DNA from: Bigelowiella natans CCMP2755
Lineage: Eukaryota > Cercozoa > Chlorarachniophyceae
DNA length: 64,000 nt
NCBI GenBank assembly: GCA_000320545.1
Contig: ADNK01001625.1
Coordinates: forward strand, 1-64,000
Direction: 5' to 3'
The notes below the pieces were generated by a model. That model did not search any database, had not been told where the DNA came from, and saw nothing but the letters and a program-made list of their open reading frames with translations. A program made the position numbers and the translations under genes. Of this stretch, positions 1-18,260 are shown piece after piece (the stretch's first letter is position 1; every line of letters begins with the position of its first letter).

Positions 1-116
1 CCCTAACCCTAACCCTAACCCTAACCCTAACCCTAACCCTAACCCTAACCCTAACCCTAACCCTAACCCTAACCCTAACCCTAACCCTAACCCTAACCCT
101 AACCCTAACCCTAACC
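1..116. repeat. Telomere, (CCCTAA)n
   Basis: Nineteen perfect CCCTAA units plus two bases start the window, then ordinary sequence begins at 117. The C-rich strand reads 5'->3' from the end, which is the orientation of a left chromosome end with TTAGGG repeats on the 3' overhang strand. No degenerate telomere-like tract or subtelomeric satellite follows it. Confidence 0.98.
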
Positions 117-575
117 GTTGTTTCTAGCTCATCATGTTTGAAAGTTTTCATGCGTGACTTGGTGTGGCTTGCAGTTGAATTCTGCTTTACCCAGCTAGAT
201 CCAGAACTTGTCACCGGGGTTCTGCTTGTTGTGTCATGGCGCAAGCGCACTGTGAAGCAATGGAGTAGGTAGTTTGCACAGATGAAAACAAAAGCACCAA
301 TGATGCGAACTTGAATGATCGACACATGCATGCCGACGCGCGCACGCACACAGACAGCAAAGAAGAATGACAAGCGTCAACGACAGCCTTGCAGCAAAGC
401 TTGTGCACTGATAGACGACTAAATGATGTGACATGTGACTATCATGTGGCAGAAGAAAGCTTTCAAAGTTTGACCATAGTAGTTTCACATCGTTCGAATT
501 TGTGCCAGTGGATCAGGAATGGAAGGACAATTATCCAAAAGAGCAAATTGGAATTGCATTGAGCTCTTTGTTTTC
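117..575. other. Short telomere-proximal spacer, no gene seen
   Basis: Only short open frames occur here and none has recognisable protein character. It separates the telomere from the 3' end of the THOC7 gene. No tandem satellite is visible. Confidence 0.6.
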
Positions 576-2048
576 TCATCCCAGTATTTCCTGCTATTGA
601 AAATTGAAATAAGTATCCTTTTGGACCAACTATTGACTGACATTTGGTGAAGCACATAGTAGAACTTACTTGAAGTTGGGAAAGTGAATAATTGAACAGA
701 GCAAACTGTTTCCTTTTTGCGGTCATTTCTTTCTCGATAAGGTTTTTCTCATTCTGGATAATGAATGATATTTCTTATCACACAGCAACATTCGATGATA
801 TTTTAAAATCTATCTTGTTATCTCTCTACTACATGTTTCGATTGATTTTCAAAGTAAACACCCGATAACTACTACATCACCTTCAGTTTTTGCAGCTCAA
901 CGGTCTGCTTTTCAATCCGTCTAGAAGCAATCACACAACATGTGGTTCAAAATTGAATATTATTTCTTCTTCGTCTTGTGATTTAATTAAGATAATATTA
1001 CCTTTTAGTTTCGGTTCGTGTTGGCAGTTGGTTGATGAGTTTCGCCAAAGCAACACATTCCTCACGATGTGCCCTGGGAAATTTTATTATTTTGATGTAT
1101 GATTTTCCTAAATACGTCGTCTATCCATAATTCCAAATGTTTTATTACTTTTCCATCCGTTCATGTTCCAGCTCGACTTTCAACTTCTCAATTTGCTCCT
1201 AAACAAAGAAACACTGAATGATTCAAACTTCAAAGCTCAATTCTAGCCTTTACCTGAGTTTTTACGATTTTGTTCTGAATAAAATTTTCATTCTCTTCAA
1301 AAGTTTTTGTTTCACAGGCCATGGTTTCTACAGCCACTTTAGCCTTTAAAAACAATTAACTCACGCCGATATCTTGAGACTGCAGAAGGTCATCATATAA
1401 ATTGAAGGAAATGGTGGATGTTGTGCCGTCGATTCTTATATACCTTCGACATCCTGTGCTCGTAAAGAGCTAACTCCTTTAGGAATTCATTGTAGACAGT
1501 GTCGCTACAAATGAAAATCACAAGTATTTAAATACACAATTTTTGAAGTTATCCGAATAATACCCACCATTGAACCTTTTGGCCTTTCGCCGACAAGAGC
1601 TCCGCAAAATCCTGAAACTTAGATACTAAATTTTCCAACGGACCTTCAGCAAGTTTTAGTTCGGCTTGTTTGACCTAGTTTGTATTAAGGACATGAGGAG
1701 GAATCGGTAACAACGTCTAAGATGGAAGTGGACAAATTTCGGCTGAAGATTTTCTCACCAAGACGCGATTTGTCCATATTTCATCTGAGAAGAATTATCA
1801 TTCAGAAGGGGCCGTCACTCCAAAACATGTAGAACAGCACGACGAATTCAATTAATTGCCCAATAAATTTTCTTACCGAAGGTTCTAACTTTTTTTGGTT
1901 TTGGTCCATCTTCATTGTTAGGGTTGCTCTCTTTCCTCTTTAAAGGTGTATTCTTCTTGGCGGTCTTAGCATCAGGACTGCTCTTCCTCTTCTTTGTTTT
2001 GCCACCCGTGCTACGAGTATCTTCGACATCCATCATTTTCTTCTTCAT
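576..2048 (-). CDS. THOC7: THO complex subunit 7 (THOC7), ten exons
   Basis: Small coiled-coil subunit of the nuclear THO/TREX complex, which couples transcription to mRNA export. Exons on the minus strand: 1877-2048, 1759-1784, 1568-1674, 1444-1504, 1254-1343, 1149-1198, 1002-1073, 881-920, 670-753, 576-593. All nine joins keep phase and give 239 residues, close to the usual THOC7 length. The sequence follows the family in order: a basic N-terminal extension, DEIWTNRVL, then FLKELALYEH, EEIEKLK-type coiled coil (here EQIEKLKVELEHER), HREECVALAKLI with the following QLPTRTET, and AKRKQFALFNYSLSQLQ near the C terminus. These match plant and animal THOC7. The start is the first ATG of an open, lysine-rich first exon; a second ATG a few codons inside is possible. 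The last exon is only 18 nt including the stop. Confidence 0.88.
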
Positions 2049-2473
2049 AGTCCTCTGATATTGCAGATACTTCTGTCCCTGTCGTTACCGAGCTGTGATT
2101 TCTACTATCGATGCTCCTCCTCCGCTATTCGGACACACGGACGAGCGATTGAGGGTGATGGTTGGAGCGGAGGGACGTGAGTTGTATCCGATAGTATCGG
2201 GTAATAACAAGCTAGTATCGAACTAAAGAAAAAGAGAGTGACGACAAGCTAGATCTAGTCTAGTAACAACGAATCCCCGTCCGTCATCATTCATCAGTGT
2301 TGTTACATCATGTCAGGATGTCAGGAGAACAATCGTAGATCTAGGGAAGAAGAAACAAAGAAGAAAGAAAGAAGAAAGAAGAAGCTCACAACAATCACAA
2401 TGGCCTCCTCTCCCTCTTTCAAAGAACTGCATCATTATTAACAACCTTGAACATCTTTGGAGAGAGTACCAGC
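2049..2473. other. Divergent intergenic region between THOC7 and the next gene
   Basis: About 425 bp separate two divergently transcribed starts, so it should hold both promoters. There are purine-rich GAAGAAAG stretches near 2345-2390 but no motif I can name. Confidence 0.4.
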
Positions 2474-3188
2474 ATGACAACAAGAATTCTCCAGGCTGCA
2501 AGGATTATCGCTAATGAAGGGAAGAATGAGGCGGTACTATAAAACCCCACACCGTATTCTATTCTTTAGCCTCAAGTTAACCCAACTACCGTAACGAAGG
2601 TCTTATCGGAGGCAAAAAAGGAGACAAATTTTAGCATGGAAGTGAGACTCTATCCTGTAATATATTTATGAAATAATTGATGAAACTATGGACGTATTGT
2701 TTAGCAAAGGAAGGAAGACAGTGATGAGAGGGAGAAGACCCTGGAGGTATTCCAGAATAATGCCAAGATGCCCATAGGTGATAACTTTGTCAGCATAATA
2801 GAAAGAGCATTATGTTTTTCCTGATTAATATAATAATCATCAGGATCTGCAATGACCTTTGTGATGCATATGTACCGCGCAGAAGTAGGAAAGCTTGCTG
2901 TATACCGAACAAGGTTCTATATCCGTTGTAGTCACATCATATTTTCATCTTCATCTCGGTTTTCGTGAATAAAAATGACGAGACATAAGTGTTAATAAAT
3001 TCTGTAGTATTCTTAAGTTTATCGGTGCAATTTCTTGCAATGAAGGGATTCATAAAACATCCATATTGAACATCGATCTTTGTCATTGCCAATCTCACAC
3101 CGCAAGACTGGACGCTCCTACAAGTTGGGCTCTGACAGTCTTTTCACTCGGGCTGAGTATACTATTCACAACAAGCCAAAGTGTGTAG
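2474..3188 (+). CDS. Small protein with C-terminal membrane segment, five exons, unidentified
   Basis: Exons 2474-2533, 2570-2641, 2705-2777, 2844-2913 and 3008-3188 join in phase and encode 151 residues. The first half is charged and probably helical (MTTRILQAARIIANEGKNEA at the start, then QRKEDSDEREK). The end carries one hydrophobic stretch, TSWALTVFSLGLSILF, four to six residues before the stop, which would suit a tail-anchored membrane protein. I do not recognise the family. The start is the first ATG of the open exon; the last acceptor (3001-3007) is the least certain join. It is divergent from THOC7. Confidence 0.5.
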
Positions 3189-4061
3189 TCGTAGTTGTTG
3201 TAATAGTAGTATTAGTAGTAGTATATAGGATTTATTGCTCACAAGCCAAAGTATATAGCAACCTTCGTAATAGTGGGTAGTATGGATTTATCACTACTAC
3301 TGCTACAACTACTATTGCATCAGAATATATTTGGCACGATGAAAACCCACATCATAATTACCGGCGTCAAAACAATCCTTTTATAGTTTCCAGAACCGAG
3401 GGTTATGCGCTTGCTAGAGTTTCGTTAGTACTACACACATGCATACTTACGCGACTATAACCATGATCTTATTGTTCGTAAAAAAATTATCGGATAATAA
3501 GGCAACGCGATTGTTCCTCTCCTTGTTATCGTTCTTATCTTCTTCAACCTTTTAGAGGTACTGGTACAAGTGGTATTTGTAGTGGTGGTAGTACTACTAG
3601 TAGTTGTTGTGTGATTGCACTGATATCGTTTCCTCTCGTTTAAAGAAAACAGGAAAATTATGCAAATTACATACATTCAAAACAATTCATATCCCATAGT
3701 TGATTAGTTATTACTTTTTATGTTCCTTGGAAATTTTGGTAGGTAGAGGTAGATAATGTTATGGTGGTTGGAAAATTAGGCACGTAGATACCGTGTGTTC
3801 AGAACCACACACTATCGTACGAGACTCTTGGAACGCGGTTTCTATGCTGAAGTTCTCGGTACGTGCTATGTAAGATGATGAACGACGATTTTACAATGAT
3901 GAGATAATGTGTCTAAAGGATTCGAGTACGAAAAGGGATGGCTGAAGAAGTTACATACCACTCTGATGGAAGAAGGCTTTCCAGTAACAAAAAACTAATA
4001 TACAGTATAGAAATTATACACAAATTGTTATGATTATACTGAAGTGATATAGAGAATATGT

Positions 4062-4104
<43 letters not shown>

Positions 4105-4178
4105 AGCATATATTTTTGTTTCATCCTTGATCATCTTACGATGGCGGCTGCTGCTGCTTTATTTCTGTTACTGGCGTT
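3189..4178. other. Intergenic, low-complexity, no gene seen
   Basis: GTAGTA and TACTAC trinucleotide tracts and a GA run fill much of this kilobase. Open frames on both strands are products of the repeats. Confidence 0.5.
4065..4100. repeat. (GA)n microsatellite
   Basis: About 18 uninterrupted AG units. Confidence 0.95.
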
Positions 4179-4760
4179 ATGGTAGGTGACTAGATTCGAG
4201 GCATTTTGTAATCGAGCGTATCGTTCATACGCTGTATTATTACAACAATAACATTTGAATTTTCATTCTGAATACGAAACGTCAATCTGTATTTAACACA
4301 AATGGTTTTTCTCACATGATGTTGTAAAACTAAGTTTGTAATTCTATCCACAGACAATGATGGTAATTGCCATTGTTGCCTGGATAATAAGAATTGAAGG
4401 AGATAGCGAAATAACTTGGAAATCAAATGTGAGTGAAAAGTGGTGCAGTTTCAATGTTTCAATGAATCAAGATTAGATTTGTGTTTCCTTTCCCTTCTGA
4501 AAAGGCCGTTGCATTTGCTTTGACAACAACCGTTGTTCTCGTGGTGTGTATTGCTGCATACCTATACAGGTAGGATTAAGTCATATATACATTAAAAAAG
4601 TCAATTAGATGACATCAAAATTAAAACCAATTCTACGGAACAGTGGACGGTTTGCCTTATCTAGTGATTTTATCGACCACAACAATGCATACGACTTGTT
4701 CGCTTCAAAAACATTTGTCTACCCGTTTGTCTTTTTTTTAGGGGTGAACAAATCTATTAG
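4179..4760 (+). CDS. Candidate very small two-helix membrane protein, four exons
   Basis: A possible 54-residue protein from exons 4179-4181 (ATG alone), 4354-4428, 4505-4569 and 4742-4760; the joins are in phase. It has two hydrophobic stretches, MVIAIVAWII and AFALTTTVVLVVCIAAYLY, separated by a short polar loop, and ends YRGEQIY. An intron directly after the start codon is also seen in eEF2 of this window. An alternative start at 4141 opens an alanine-rich frame but runs into a stop at the splice. The family is not recognised; this may be part of a longer gene. Confidence 0.35.
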
Positions 4761-4809
4761 TGTGAACGGTAGGAATACAGATTCACATTCAAAATTTGGA
4801 GATAGATGA

Positions 4810-5725
4810 TTATATCAAGTCACTAAACTGCATAGGCACTGTGATGCTGTGTGTGGGTGTCCGCCTAGACGAGAACTCCAATCAGTTTCTGATGCATCTT
4901 AGCTAGTTGTTGCAAAAACGGCACGCATGAGCAACAAATATTTAATCATTGCATGTGACTTCTACCCCGCACCTATCACGTATCGGCGAATTCAGCGTCG
5001 TAGTTGGATAATGCACTCTGTAGCATGCTGCAGTCAATGTCGACTGTGACTGCATTCCCATCCAGCCATGATCTAGTGATTACTAGATTAGCTACACTAG
5101 TACACTATTAGATTTTGTGCGTGGTCAGCTAGCTAGCTAGCGTCATGCTAGCATGGTCATAGTGGTGGACGGCTAATCATGATCACTACTTCTAGACTAG
5201 ATCTAGTGATTGGTGCAAATGTCTAGATGATCGATGTCAATGCAAAAGACTTTGAATTCTGTTTTGTTTCTTCTGGTCTTGTCAACTTGTTCTAGCTAGT
5301 GTTGCTAACATGCATGCTAGCATGTGCACGTTGGATCCCGCTAGCCCGGCGCATTGACTAGTTGACGAAACTCCTGGAATCTTCTGGAATGTTCTCGAAG
5401 ATTCTCGAACCTTCTCAGAAGTCCGGAGAACTTCTGCACGACATGCATATACGCGCCATGCTAGCATGCGCGTCACACGCTAGCACGCAATGGTGCAAAC
5501 GCTGGCGGCCTTTGCGTGAGCGACTATAAACTCGCAATCGGCCACGCATGTCGCGCTCATCAACGCAACTAGCTTGTGCATCATTTGTTAGCTCTTGCCC
5601 AGCATTTACATGCATATTTTGTGCTTTATGTTCTAGCATGAGCACTGCCTAGCTGCATTGCTTGCACTACTAGATTAGTGCATCACGGAAACATGCAAAA
5701 AATTTCACACATGTACACCAAACTT
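4810..5725. other. CTAG/GCATGC-rich intergenic island A
   Basis: Dense in CTAG, GCTAGC, CATGCTAGC and TCTAGA words, more GC-rich than its surroundings, without microsatellites or convincing coding frames. The same texture recurs in seven other intergenic stretches of this window. Confidence 0.7.
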
Positions 5726-5926
5726 ACAGGCTGTGCAGCATATCTTTGTTCTTAGAACTTAAATAAATCAACATTCTTCATCATTGAAGGGCATGGTGGT
5801 GTCCATTTAACAGGTCATCTAGTCACAGCTAGACAGGCTGTGCAGCATAGCTTTGTTCTTAAAACTTAAATAAATCAACATTCTTCATCATTGAAGGGCA
5901 TGGTGGTGTCCATTTAACAGGTCATC
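5726..5926. repeat. Tandem duplication covering the POLD4 3' end
   Basis: Two 94-bp copies, 5726-5819 and 5833-5926, start 107 bp apart and differ at two positions. The second copy contains the last 39 bases of the POLD4 reading frame with its stop and the following 3' flank. The first copy lies downstream of it, so the real gene has a repeated 3' end. Confidence 0.9.
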
Positions 5927-6790
5927 CCATGCAGCATTCTCATTGCCATGACCACATTTAATGAGTTGCAGAATGTCCTGAGGAGGATTTAATCCATGCT
6001 TTTTAGCTCGCTCCCACCTTTCTAGTCGTGTCAATCCCATACATGGTCCAAAATCGGCATTCATGTCAAACGTCTTCAACCGAGCCTCCACATCTATTAG
6101 GATTGGAAGCACAGAAACACTATCAAGCAACATGTAAGAGTATGAGCGAAAACAACGCTGTAAACGTATGTGTAAGGACACCTCTCAATTTAAGTGGTCA
6201 TAAATCTTTCTATATTTCATCCTCCCCCCGTCTCGAAGTAATCAGATCATTTTCGACCCTACACCTGGTTTGATAATCTTTGCCACGGATTTCTTCACTT
6301 TTGGTCCTACGATGTTGCGACCTTTTACACCATCCCCGATTTTGACACAACTCAATTTATTTTTTCCCGCCTTCTCAATTGAAATTTCTGACACAGATCA
6401 AATGTTAATCCGATCATCAATAGAAGCACATATAAGCTTCCTTCTTCTCGTCCTCGCCTCAAAAGACGTAGGACAATCCTCACTGTGTGGTCAACGAAGG
6501 TATTTTTGCTTGTAAGACGTGCAAATAGACGACCATAAACAACATTAACACAAACGAGCGCGTGTTTATTACACATGTGTGTACGTACATGGAATCTCGA
6601 GTATTATGAATGCGAATGTGTGCGAATGTGTGCGAATGTGTGCGAATGTGTGCGAATGTGTGTAATTACGTTGACCTGGTTTCAAATTCCTTTTTGGAGC
6701 GATGTCCTTCTTGTTCTTGAAACCGTACGCGGAGAGACTACCCTGGCGTACCATTCTACGCAGAGCTTTTTGTTCTGATTCATTTTGCAT
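5888..6790 (-). CDS. POLD4: DNA polymerase delta small subunit 4 (p12, POLD4), three exons
   Basis: Smallest subunit of DNA polymerase delta, which bridges catalytic subunit and PCNA at the replication fork. Exons on the minus strand: 6676-6790 (or 6670-6790), 6265-6387 and 5888-6093. The last exon has the hallmark core FGPCMGLTRLERWERAKKHG followed by LNPPQDILQLI, matching the GPC-GITRLQRW-RA-GL-PP signature of POLD4. An upstream QGSLSAYGF could be a degenerate PIP box; the double aromatic of a canonical box is not present. The product is about 149 residues, longer than the animal protein (about 107) because of a lysine-rich linker. The chosen ATG (6790) opens exon 1, but the frame stays open upstream to a possible acceptor near 6855, so the N terminus is provisional. 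Confidence 0.82.
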
Positions 6791-6919
6791 CTTTAAACGT
6801 TCTCGAGATTGGGATGGGGTAAGACAGGTAAGGGTAAGAGCTTCTGCCTCTTCTGCACGATGATGAAATCAAGGAAAGGAAGATGATAAACTCTGTCGCA
6901 AAGATTAAATCCTTGCTAT

Positions 6920-7760
6920 TTATGAAAGAATACTAGAGATCTTCTTTGTCTCTATGCAATTTTGCAAGACAATTCGAGAGTTCAAGGGATTCCATGTTTC
7001 CATCCAGAATTCATTGTCGTCCTGTATGTTTTCCAGTGAATTTTCCTTGTAAAGTAATACGTGGCAGTCCCAGATTTTAGCTCCATATCCGTTGAGATCC
7101 ACACGAAAAATTATTGAGTTGTTGGGTGTCAGATTTGATTTCGGTGCTTTTTAGGTAATTTGAGGTTTTGAATATCCAACGGCTACGGACATAAGTCAGA
7201 TTATAAAGCAAAAATTATCTATACAAGAGTCTCAAATACAGGCTAATAATTGATGACAAAGAACAAAGTGTGTGCCTTACAGCAAATTTTCTTTGAAAAA
7301 TCAATTGAAAAAAATCATTAATATGCATCTCGGTTTGCAGGCCTTCAACAAAAAAGGCTACTTTAACGACAGATAAAAACTGTAATTCGTTGTCGGAATG
7401 ATAATATGCAATCCCTTTACTACATTTCTCGCATGAGAAAGTCTGTTCAGTATGTTGGAAAACAGAAGGTTGATTCTTGGTATGAAAATCAAAATATACT
7501 AAAAAGGAAACTCAAATATTTGACGAAAGAATGAAGAATGGATAAGATAAGTTCTTTACGACAACAAGGACGAGATGCTTTAGCACTTAAATGCAAACAT
7601 TTATTTCGTGTTTCTTTGAAATTTGATCTAAGTGTCAAAATACGAAAGTGGGTCACCTGTCACAACACTCTCTCCCCCTCTCATCCTTTGTTGGGCCTAC
7701 GGTTCAATTTCATCAGCTTTTCTGAAATTGTTTCGATGATTGAAATCATTTATTATTAAC
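6920..7760 (-). other. Probable minus-strand coding exons, unidentified
   Basis: A terminal exon ends at 6920 (stop) and reads back to an acceptor near 7150, with a protein-like frame including IIFRVDLNGYGAKIWD and NEFWMETWNPLNSRIVLQ. A second open stretch near 7390-7460 (LLFSNILNRLSHARN) could be an upstream exon. I could not join them in phase or recognise a family. A short plus-strand frame at 7538-7759 overlaps and looks less protein-like. Confidence 0.35.
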
Positions 7761-7880
7761 CTTGATGCTGTATTATTATTACATCTCAATATTATTATTT
7801 ATGAGCTGAGTTGTTATTATGAACCTTCTTTCCCTCCTAGATAATTCATCCTCTTCAGTTCCAGGTCCCAGGTCCCAGCA

Positions 7881-10186
7881 ATGTCACTTCGCAGCAGGGT
7901 AATCATATCTCGATTAGATTTGGAATTTTAATCCACTTTATTGAGAGTGGATAATTGTTAGAACGCTACCACCGTCTTCGACGAGAACACTGCCAATGCA
8001 AAACGCTCCCGCTACGCAACTCGTAGCAAAACAGGAAAGCTTGGATCCAGATCGCAAACATCTCGTCGTGCACTAGGAGATATCTCCAACGCAAGGAACG
8101 ACTGGAAAGCAGAAAAAGGACTAAAGAAGGTTGATATCATTTGACCATGTTGCACCGTTATACTCCTTCATTTTATGAAAACACTACTTTCGATTTTTCA
8201 GATTTTCACATTAGTATTAAACATCAGAGTACTGTGGGCGGCGATTCCCGCAAAGCAGCAAGACCATTGGCTTCTCGAGGAGCTAGAATCACTCGAGCTG
8301 CCAAAAAAATTTCCGCTCATCAAGCTACTAATGCGCAGAAGAAGCAACAACCGGAGTGCAGCCGCCTCCAAGATAGCATCAAGGGAATGACTGATCTTCA
8401 CCTTTCTTCTGCGATGGAGATCGAAGAAGATGAGAAAACAACGTAAAAAACTTACGATTATATGCATTTTGTCTAACATATCGAGTGAACTAAAACCAAC
8501 TATTTTTTTTTACTATACAGCTTATGTTCTGTCGACCTCCGCAACTTGTCAAACCCTCAAATGTGTGTCGAGTACATTCATGAAATCATGCAGTACCTTA
8601 AGAGCATTGAGATGAAGTTTCGAGCTACTCCAAGATACATGCAGAAGCAACGGGATATCAACAGTAATTCCTTCGATTGAAAATTAATCCTTTTGGATCT
8701 CTTCTTACGGCAAATTTTGTAGGTCGTATGCGCGAAATCCTGATCGATTGGTTGAATGAAGTCCATCTCAAATTTAAGGTAATTCAGCAATATTCACACA
8801 ATTTTCCCAAAACTTGAAAAAAAAAAGTAAATGATTTTCCTATATTCTAAATATAGAGCGTGAAGTATACTCACACACATACACACACACACACATAAAT
8901 ATAATATTATATACCAGAACTCAAATTTTGTCAGCATACATGTATATTAAATATTGTGCATTATTCTCAAATGCCTTTAACGTTGCCACCGTAACATCCC
9001 ATGGTTATTTAACATCCCTTGATAATTTTTGAGTTACATTTCTTCTATCTCCATTTTATTATCATTCAGCTTCGAATCGAGACTTTGTACCTGACGATCA
9101 ATCTTATCGACCGATTCCTCTCTAAGCGAGCTGTTTCCCGGCAAAGGCTACAACTTGTTGGTTGTACAGCAATGCTTATTGCTTCAAAATATGAAGAAAT
9201 CTATGCTCCAGAAGTCCGCGACTTTGTCTACATCTCTGATAAGGCATACACGCCCGAAGAAATTCTTGTGGTAAGTATCATCCTCGATCTTGAATCCTGT
9301 TAATAACAATTTTTGTTCAAGAATAATGCCACCCAATCTTCAGAGTAATAAATCCTTCTTTGGATTTGCTTTTGTACATAATAGATGGAGTCTGCTATGC
9401 TCAGTGCTCTTAAATTCGACCTCACTGTGGCATACCCACTTCGTTTTCTGGAAAGATACATCCAGCTATGTGATAAAGACAAGATCTTCGGACACTTGGC
9501 AAACTTTCTTACCGAAATGACGCTCCAAAAGATTGACTTTTTGAACTTTGCACCTTCAATGGTAGTTGTCATAATAATAAGACACTAAGTGTGTATGTTT
9601 AACACTAACATGCAAGATGTATCTCTCATTATTTCTATAATTGCCCTTCATTAATGGATCAGATCGCTGCTTCAGCAATTTCTTTTGCTCGGCTTTTCAG
9701 AGGGATGGAAGATTGGAAGTAATGCATAAGAGTATACATCTGCCATTCAGCACAAAATAATGAAAACAATTTTGACATTGGTACAGTGCTCTTTTGGAAA
9801 AAGAATCCGGCTATTCACGAGAACAACTCAATTCATGCAAGGCAGAGATGATGAAACTTTTGCTTGATCAAAGGTCATATCAAGTGTTGTCTTTTGCTTT
9901 TCTTGCTCAAACTTATTTTATCAACGTGATTTGTTTTCACATAAATAGGCCAAAGTATATCGCGGTTAGGAAAAAGTACAACACCGAAAAATATGGAGAG
10001 GTATTCGAATTCTATCGCAGATGTATTGTATGGAATGTTAGAAACAATATTTTAGTCGTGAAGCTTTCAGGGGAAGTCACAAATTTGTACTATCAAATTC
10101 GTTGTCCCTGTGTTGATGTGCCGATGCTAATTCCGTAGGTTGCCGATTTTGCCCTCAAAAAGGCTATTGAGTGCGAAGACTTTTAG
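7881..10186 (+). CDS. CCNB: Mitotic B-type cyclin, eleven exons
   Basis: Activating subunit of the mitotic cyclin-dependent kinase. Exons 7881-7898, 7962-8129, 8228-8442, 8521-8663, 8723-8778, 9070-9270, 9385-9561, 9663-9718, 9787-9873, 9949-10000 and 10139-10186 join in phase and give 406 residues, a normal cyclin B length. A destruction box RRALGDISN lies about 50 residues from the start, showing turnover by the anaphase-promoting complex. The cyclin N-fold follows: EYIHEIMQYL, YMQKQRDI, MREILIDWLNEVHLKF, ETLYLTINLIDRFLS, CTAMLIASKYEE, then the C-fold with FDLTVAYPLRFLERYIQ. The first exon codes only six residues. The start is fixed by that exon's ATG and an in-phase 63-nt intron. Promoter elements are not evident. 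Confidence 0.93.
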
Positions 10187-10389
10187 GAAAAGTGTTACGC
10201 GATTTGCAATGTCAAAAGCCATTGCAAAGAAAATAAGAAAATAGATATCACTTAATGGAGTCAATATCTTCAGAACAATCAATAATCTACATGCTCCTGG
10301 AGAATCTGCATAAATACTTATTACAGTCAGCATAGTTGTAGAGGTTACATCCCAACTCAAATTGTCTCTATGCTCAACATACGACAAAA

Positions 10390-11035
10390 TTCAGTAGCCG
10401 CGCGTGCAATTCCATGCTGCATGAAATTTCTATAGGCATCTAGCTAGCTAGGCATGGTAGCATGCGTGTGGACATCTAGCTAGCTAGACATCGCACATTT
10501 CTAGACTTCTAGACCTGCTAGGCAGCTGGGCTAGACTAGTTAGCTAGCTAGCTAGTACCAGCTAGCCAGAGTAGTAGAGAGTCGTAGTAACCTAGGTAAC
10601 AGCTAGCTAGTAGTGCTGAGAGTGCCAGTAAAATCGAGTGACGACCAATTTTCGGTGCACGCTGTCTACGCGCGCGCACAATTGCATCCGTGCAATAAAC
10701 TGCAAAAAAGAACCGCTTTCAAAAAAGTGCACTTCTAGACTTCTCTAGTTCTTGACTTGCTAGCTAGCTGCTAGCTTGTGAGCACGCATCAGCCCATGCG
10801 ATCCACTACAAGCCACAGCTACGACGACGCCGTCATCGCGAACAGCAACATGCACGCTCTAGCACTGCGCACGCTGGCTAGTAGAGCATGATCCAATGCT
10901 AGAATGAACCCACGATGTGCGACTGAAATTCAAACATTTCACAGCATGTGAAAATTTCGACACAGATCGAGATATCGAGATCAGTCTAGCAGTACGCGTT
11001 TCGCTCTAGCTGCTAGCGCTGCAGATTCACGCTTC
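10390..11035. other. CTAG/GCATGC-rich intergenic island B
   Basis: Lies just 3' of cyclin B. Repeated ctagctagc and tagctagctagctag runs, no microsatellite and no convincing frame. Confidence 0.7.
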
Positions 11036-11527
11036 AAGCTTGAAATTTTGGCTGCATATTTTTCTTTTCAGCATCCACCTACAGAAAGAAATCATTTTGA
11101 TGGAAAAGACAAAGAGAAAATGGAGAGGGAAGTCAGGGACAGTGAAGCTGGCAAACACTGGATGCGAAATCCAAATCACAAAATAAATATTGTCGTCATT
11201 GTCATTCATTGAAATTTTCATTTTTTCATCGTCTCTGAACTAATACCCTGAGAAGCTTTTCCATGTTGAGCATGCTCACTAGCAACTCATCGGTCTCACC
11301 GAGAAGGTCAGGAGAAAGTAGCAAAACACCTAGTGATCGAATTGAGTAGTAATTAGGATGAATGCTCAATAATTAGAATGAGTGTCGATTTTGGAAAGTT
11401 TGGTGGAAAACCTATTCGTCTTCATATGATTTTCATCTACTCATTATTACCATCATCATTGCATTATGGATCAGATTACTCATCATATATATTATTATTA
11501 TCTTACGACTTTCTCGGTCCATCTGCG
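11036..11527. other. Intergenic, no gene seen
   Basis: Downstream flank of the minus-strand gene that ends at 11528. Short frames on both strands lack protein character. Confidence 0.4.
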
Positions 11528-17260
<5,733 letters not shown>

Positions 17261-18139
17261 CGATTAAACCTACAAACATCGAGAAAGGGAAGGAAAATTA
17301 ATATATCATATTATATATTGAAATGGATAAAAAGATCGAGACATGCTGAGCAATTTTAATGAACGAAGTAATCTATGATTATAACTACAACCCCCAGAAT
17401 TCTTCTGGTCACCAGATTGTCCAAGAAACAGATATTGAGTCACAGTCTATGGAAGTAAATAAAGTAGTAGCCACCATCTTTAAATTATAAAAGGCAATAC
17501 ACTTCACCATTTCTATGCAGTCACTTAAGTCATTATGATTAAGAATTCGTCCATACATTCTCTTGTAATTGATTTGAACTAATACTCAAAGATGAATTGA
17601 GAACGGACCTTAGATAAACGAGGTCTGGCACGGAAGAAAAATGCCTCGAAATCTGCAATTGCAGCAACCCTATTCGTTGAAGACCTCAAAGAGTCTACCA
17701 ACTCAAACACCTTTTATAGTGGGGAGGAAAGTCTGAACATTTGGCGTTTATTGGCATTTCGAGTAAATAAGTTGGTTAATACCTTTTGCTCTTCTATACT
17801 CTTGCCGGGGTACGTAGGACGTGTTCGTGCACCGCTTGGTGACGCCTTTGTGGAATTACTCGCACTACCTATCAAAGTTTACAAGGCTATCTTATTTCGA
17901 CACTCCAATACATTGGTGTTCTTACTATATTTAGGACGACACATGGTGCATGTTGAGTTGGATACAATTTTTTTTAAAATGAAAAATACTTGTATTCAGC
18001 ATATTGTCGCTCAGGAGCATTGGACGTACGCTATCCGGTACCTTAAAATGAACACAACATATGGTTACATTCGCTAACAAAAACATGAAGATGACATAGA
18101 TTTGAATGAAAATACTGCAGCATCTCTTTGCTCATTCAC

Positions 18140-18142
18140 ACG

Positions 18143-18209
<67 letters not shown>

Positions 18210-18216
18210 CACACAT

Positions 18217-18259
<43 letters not shown>
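18140..18259. repeat. Compound (AC)n(AG)n...(TA)n microsatellite
   Basis: CA run, GA run, short AC spacer, then TA run, together about 120 bp. Confidence 0.95.

Positions 18260-18260
<1 letters not shown>

Noticed and set aside
5726-5926. Direct repeats that could suggest a CRISPR-like array
   Set aside because: Only two copies, in a eukaryotic gene 3' end, with no spacer series.
17751-18077. 108-codon open frame
   Set aside because: No domain, no supporting splice context, and it lies in a repeat-rich intergenic stretch; not enough to call a gene.
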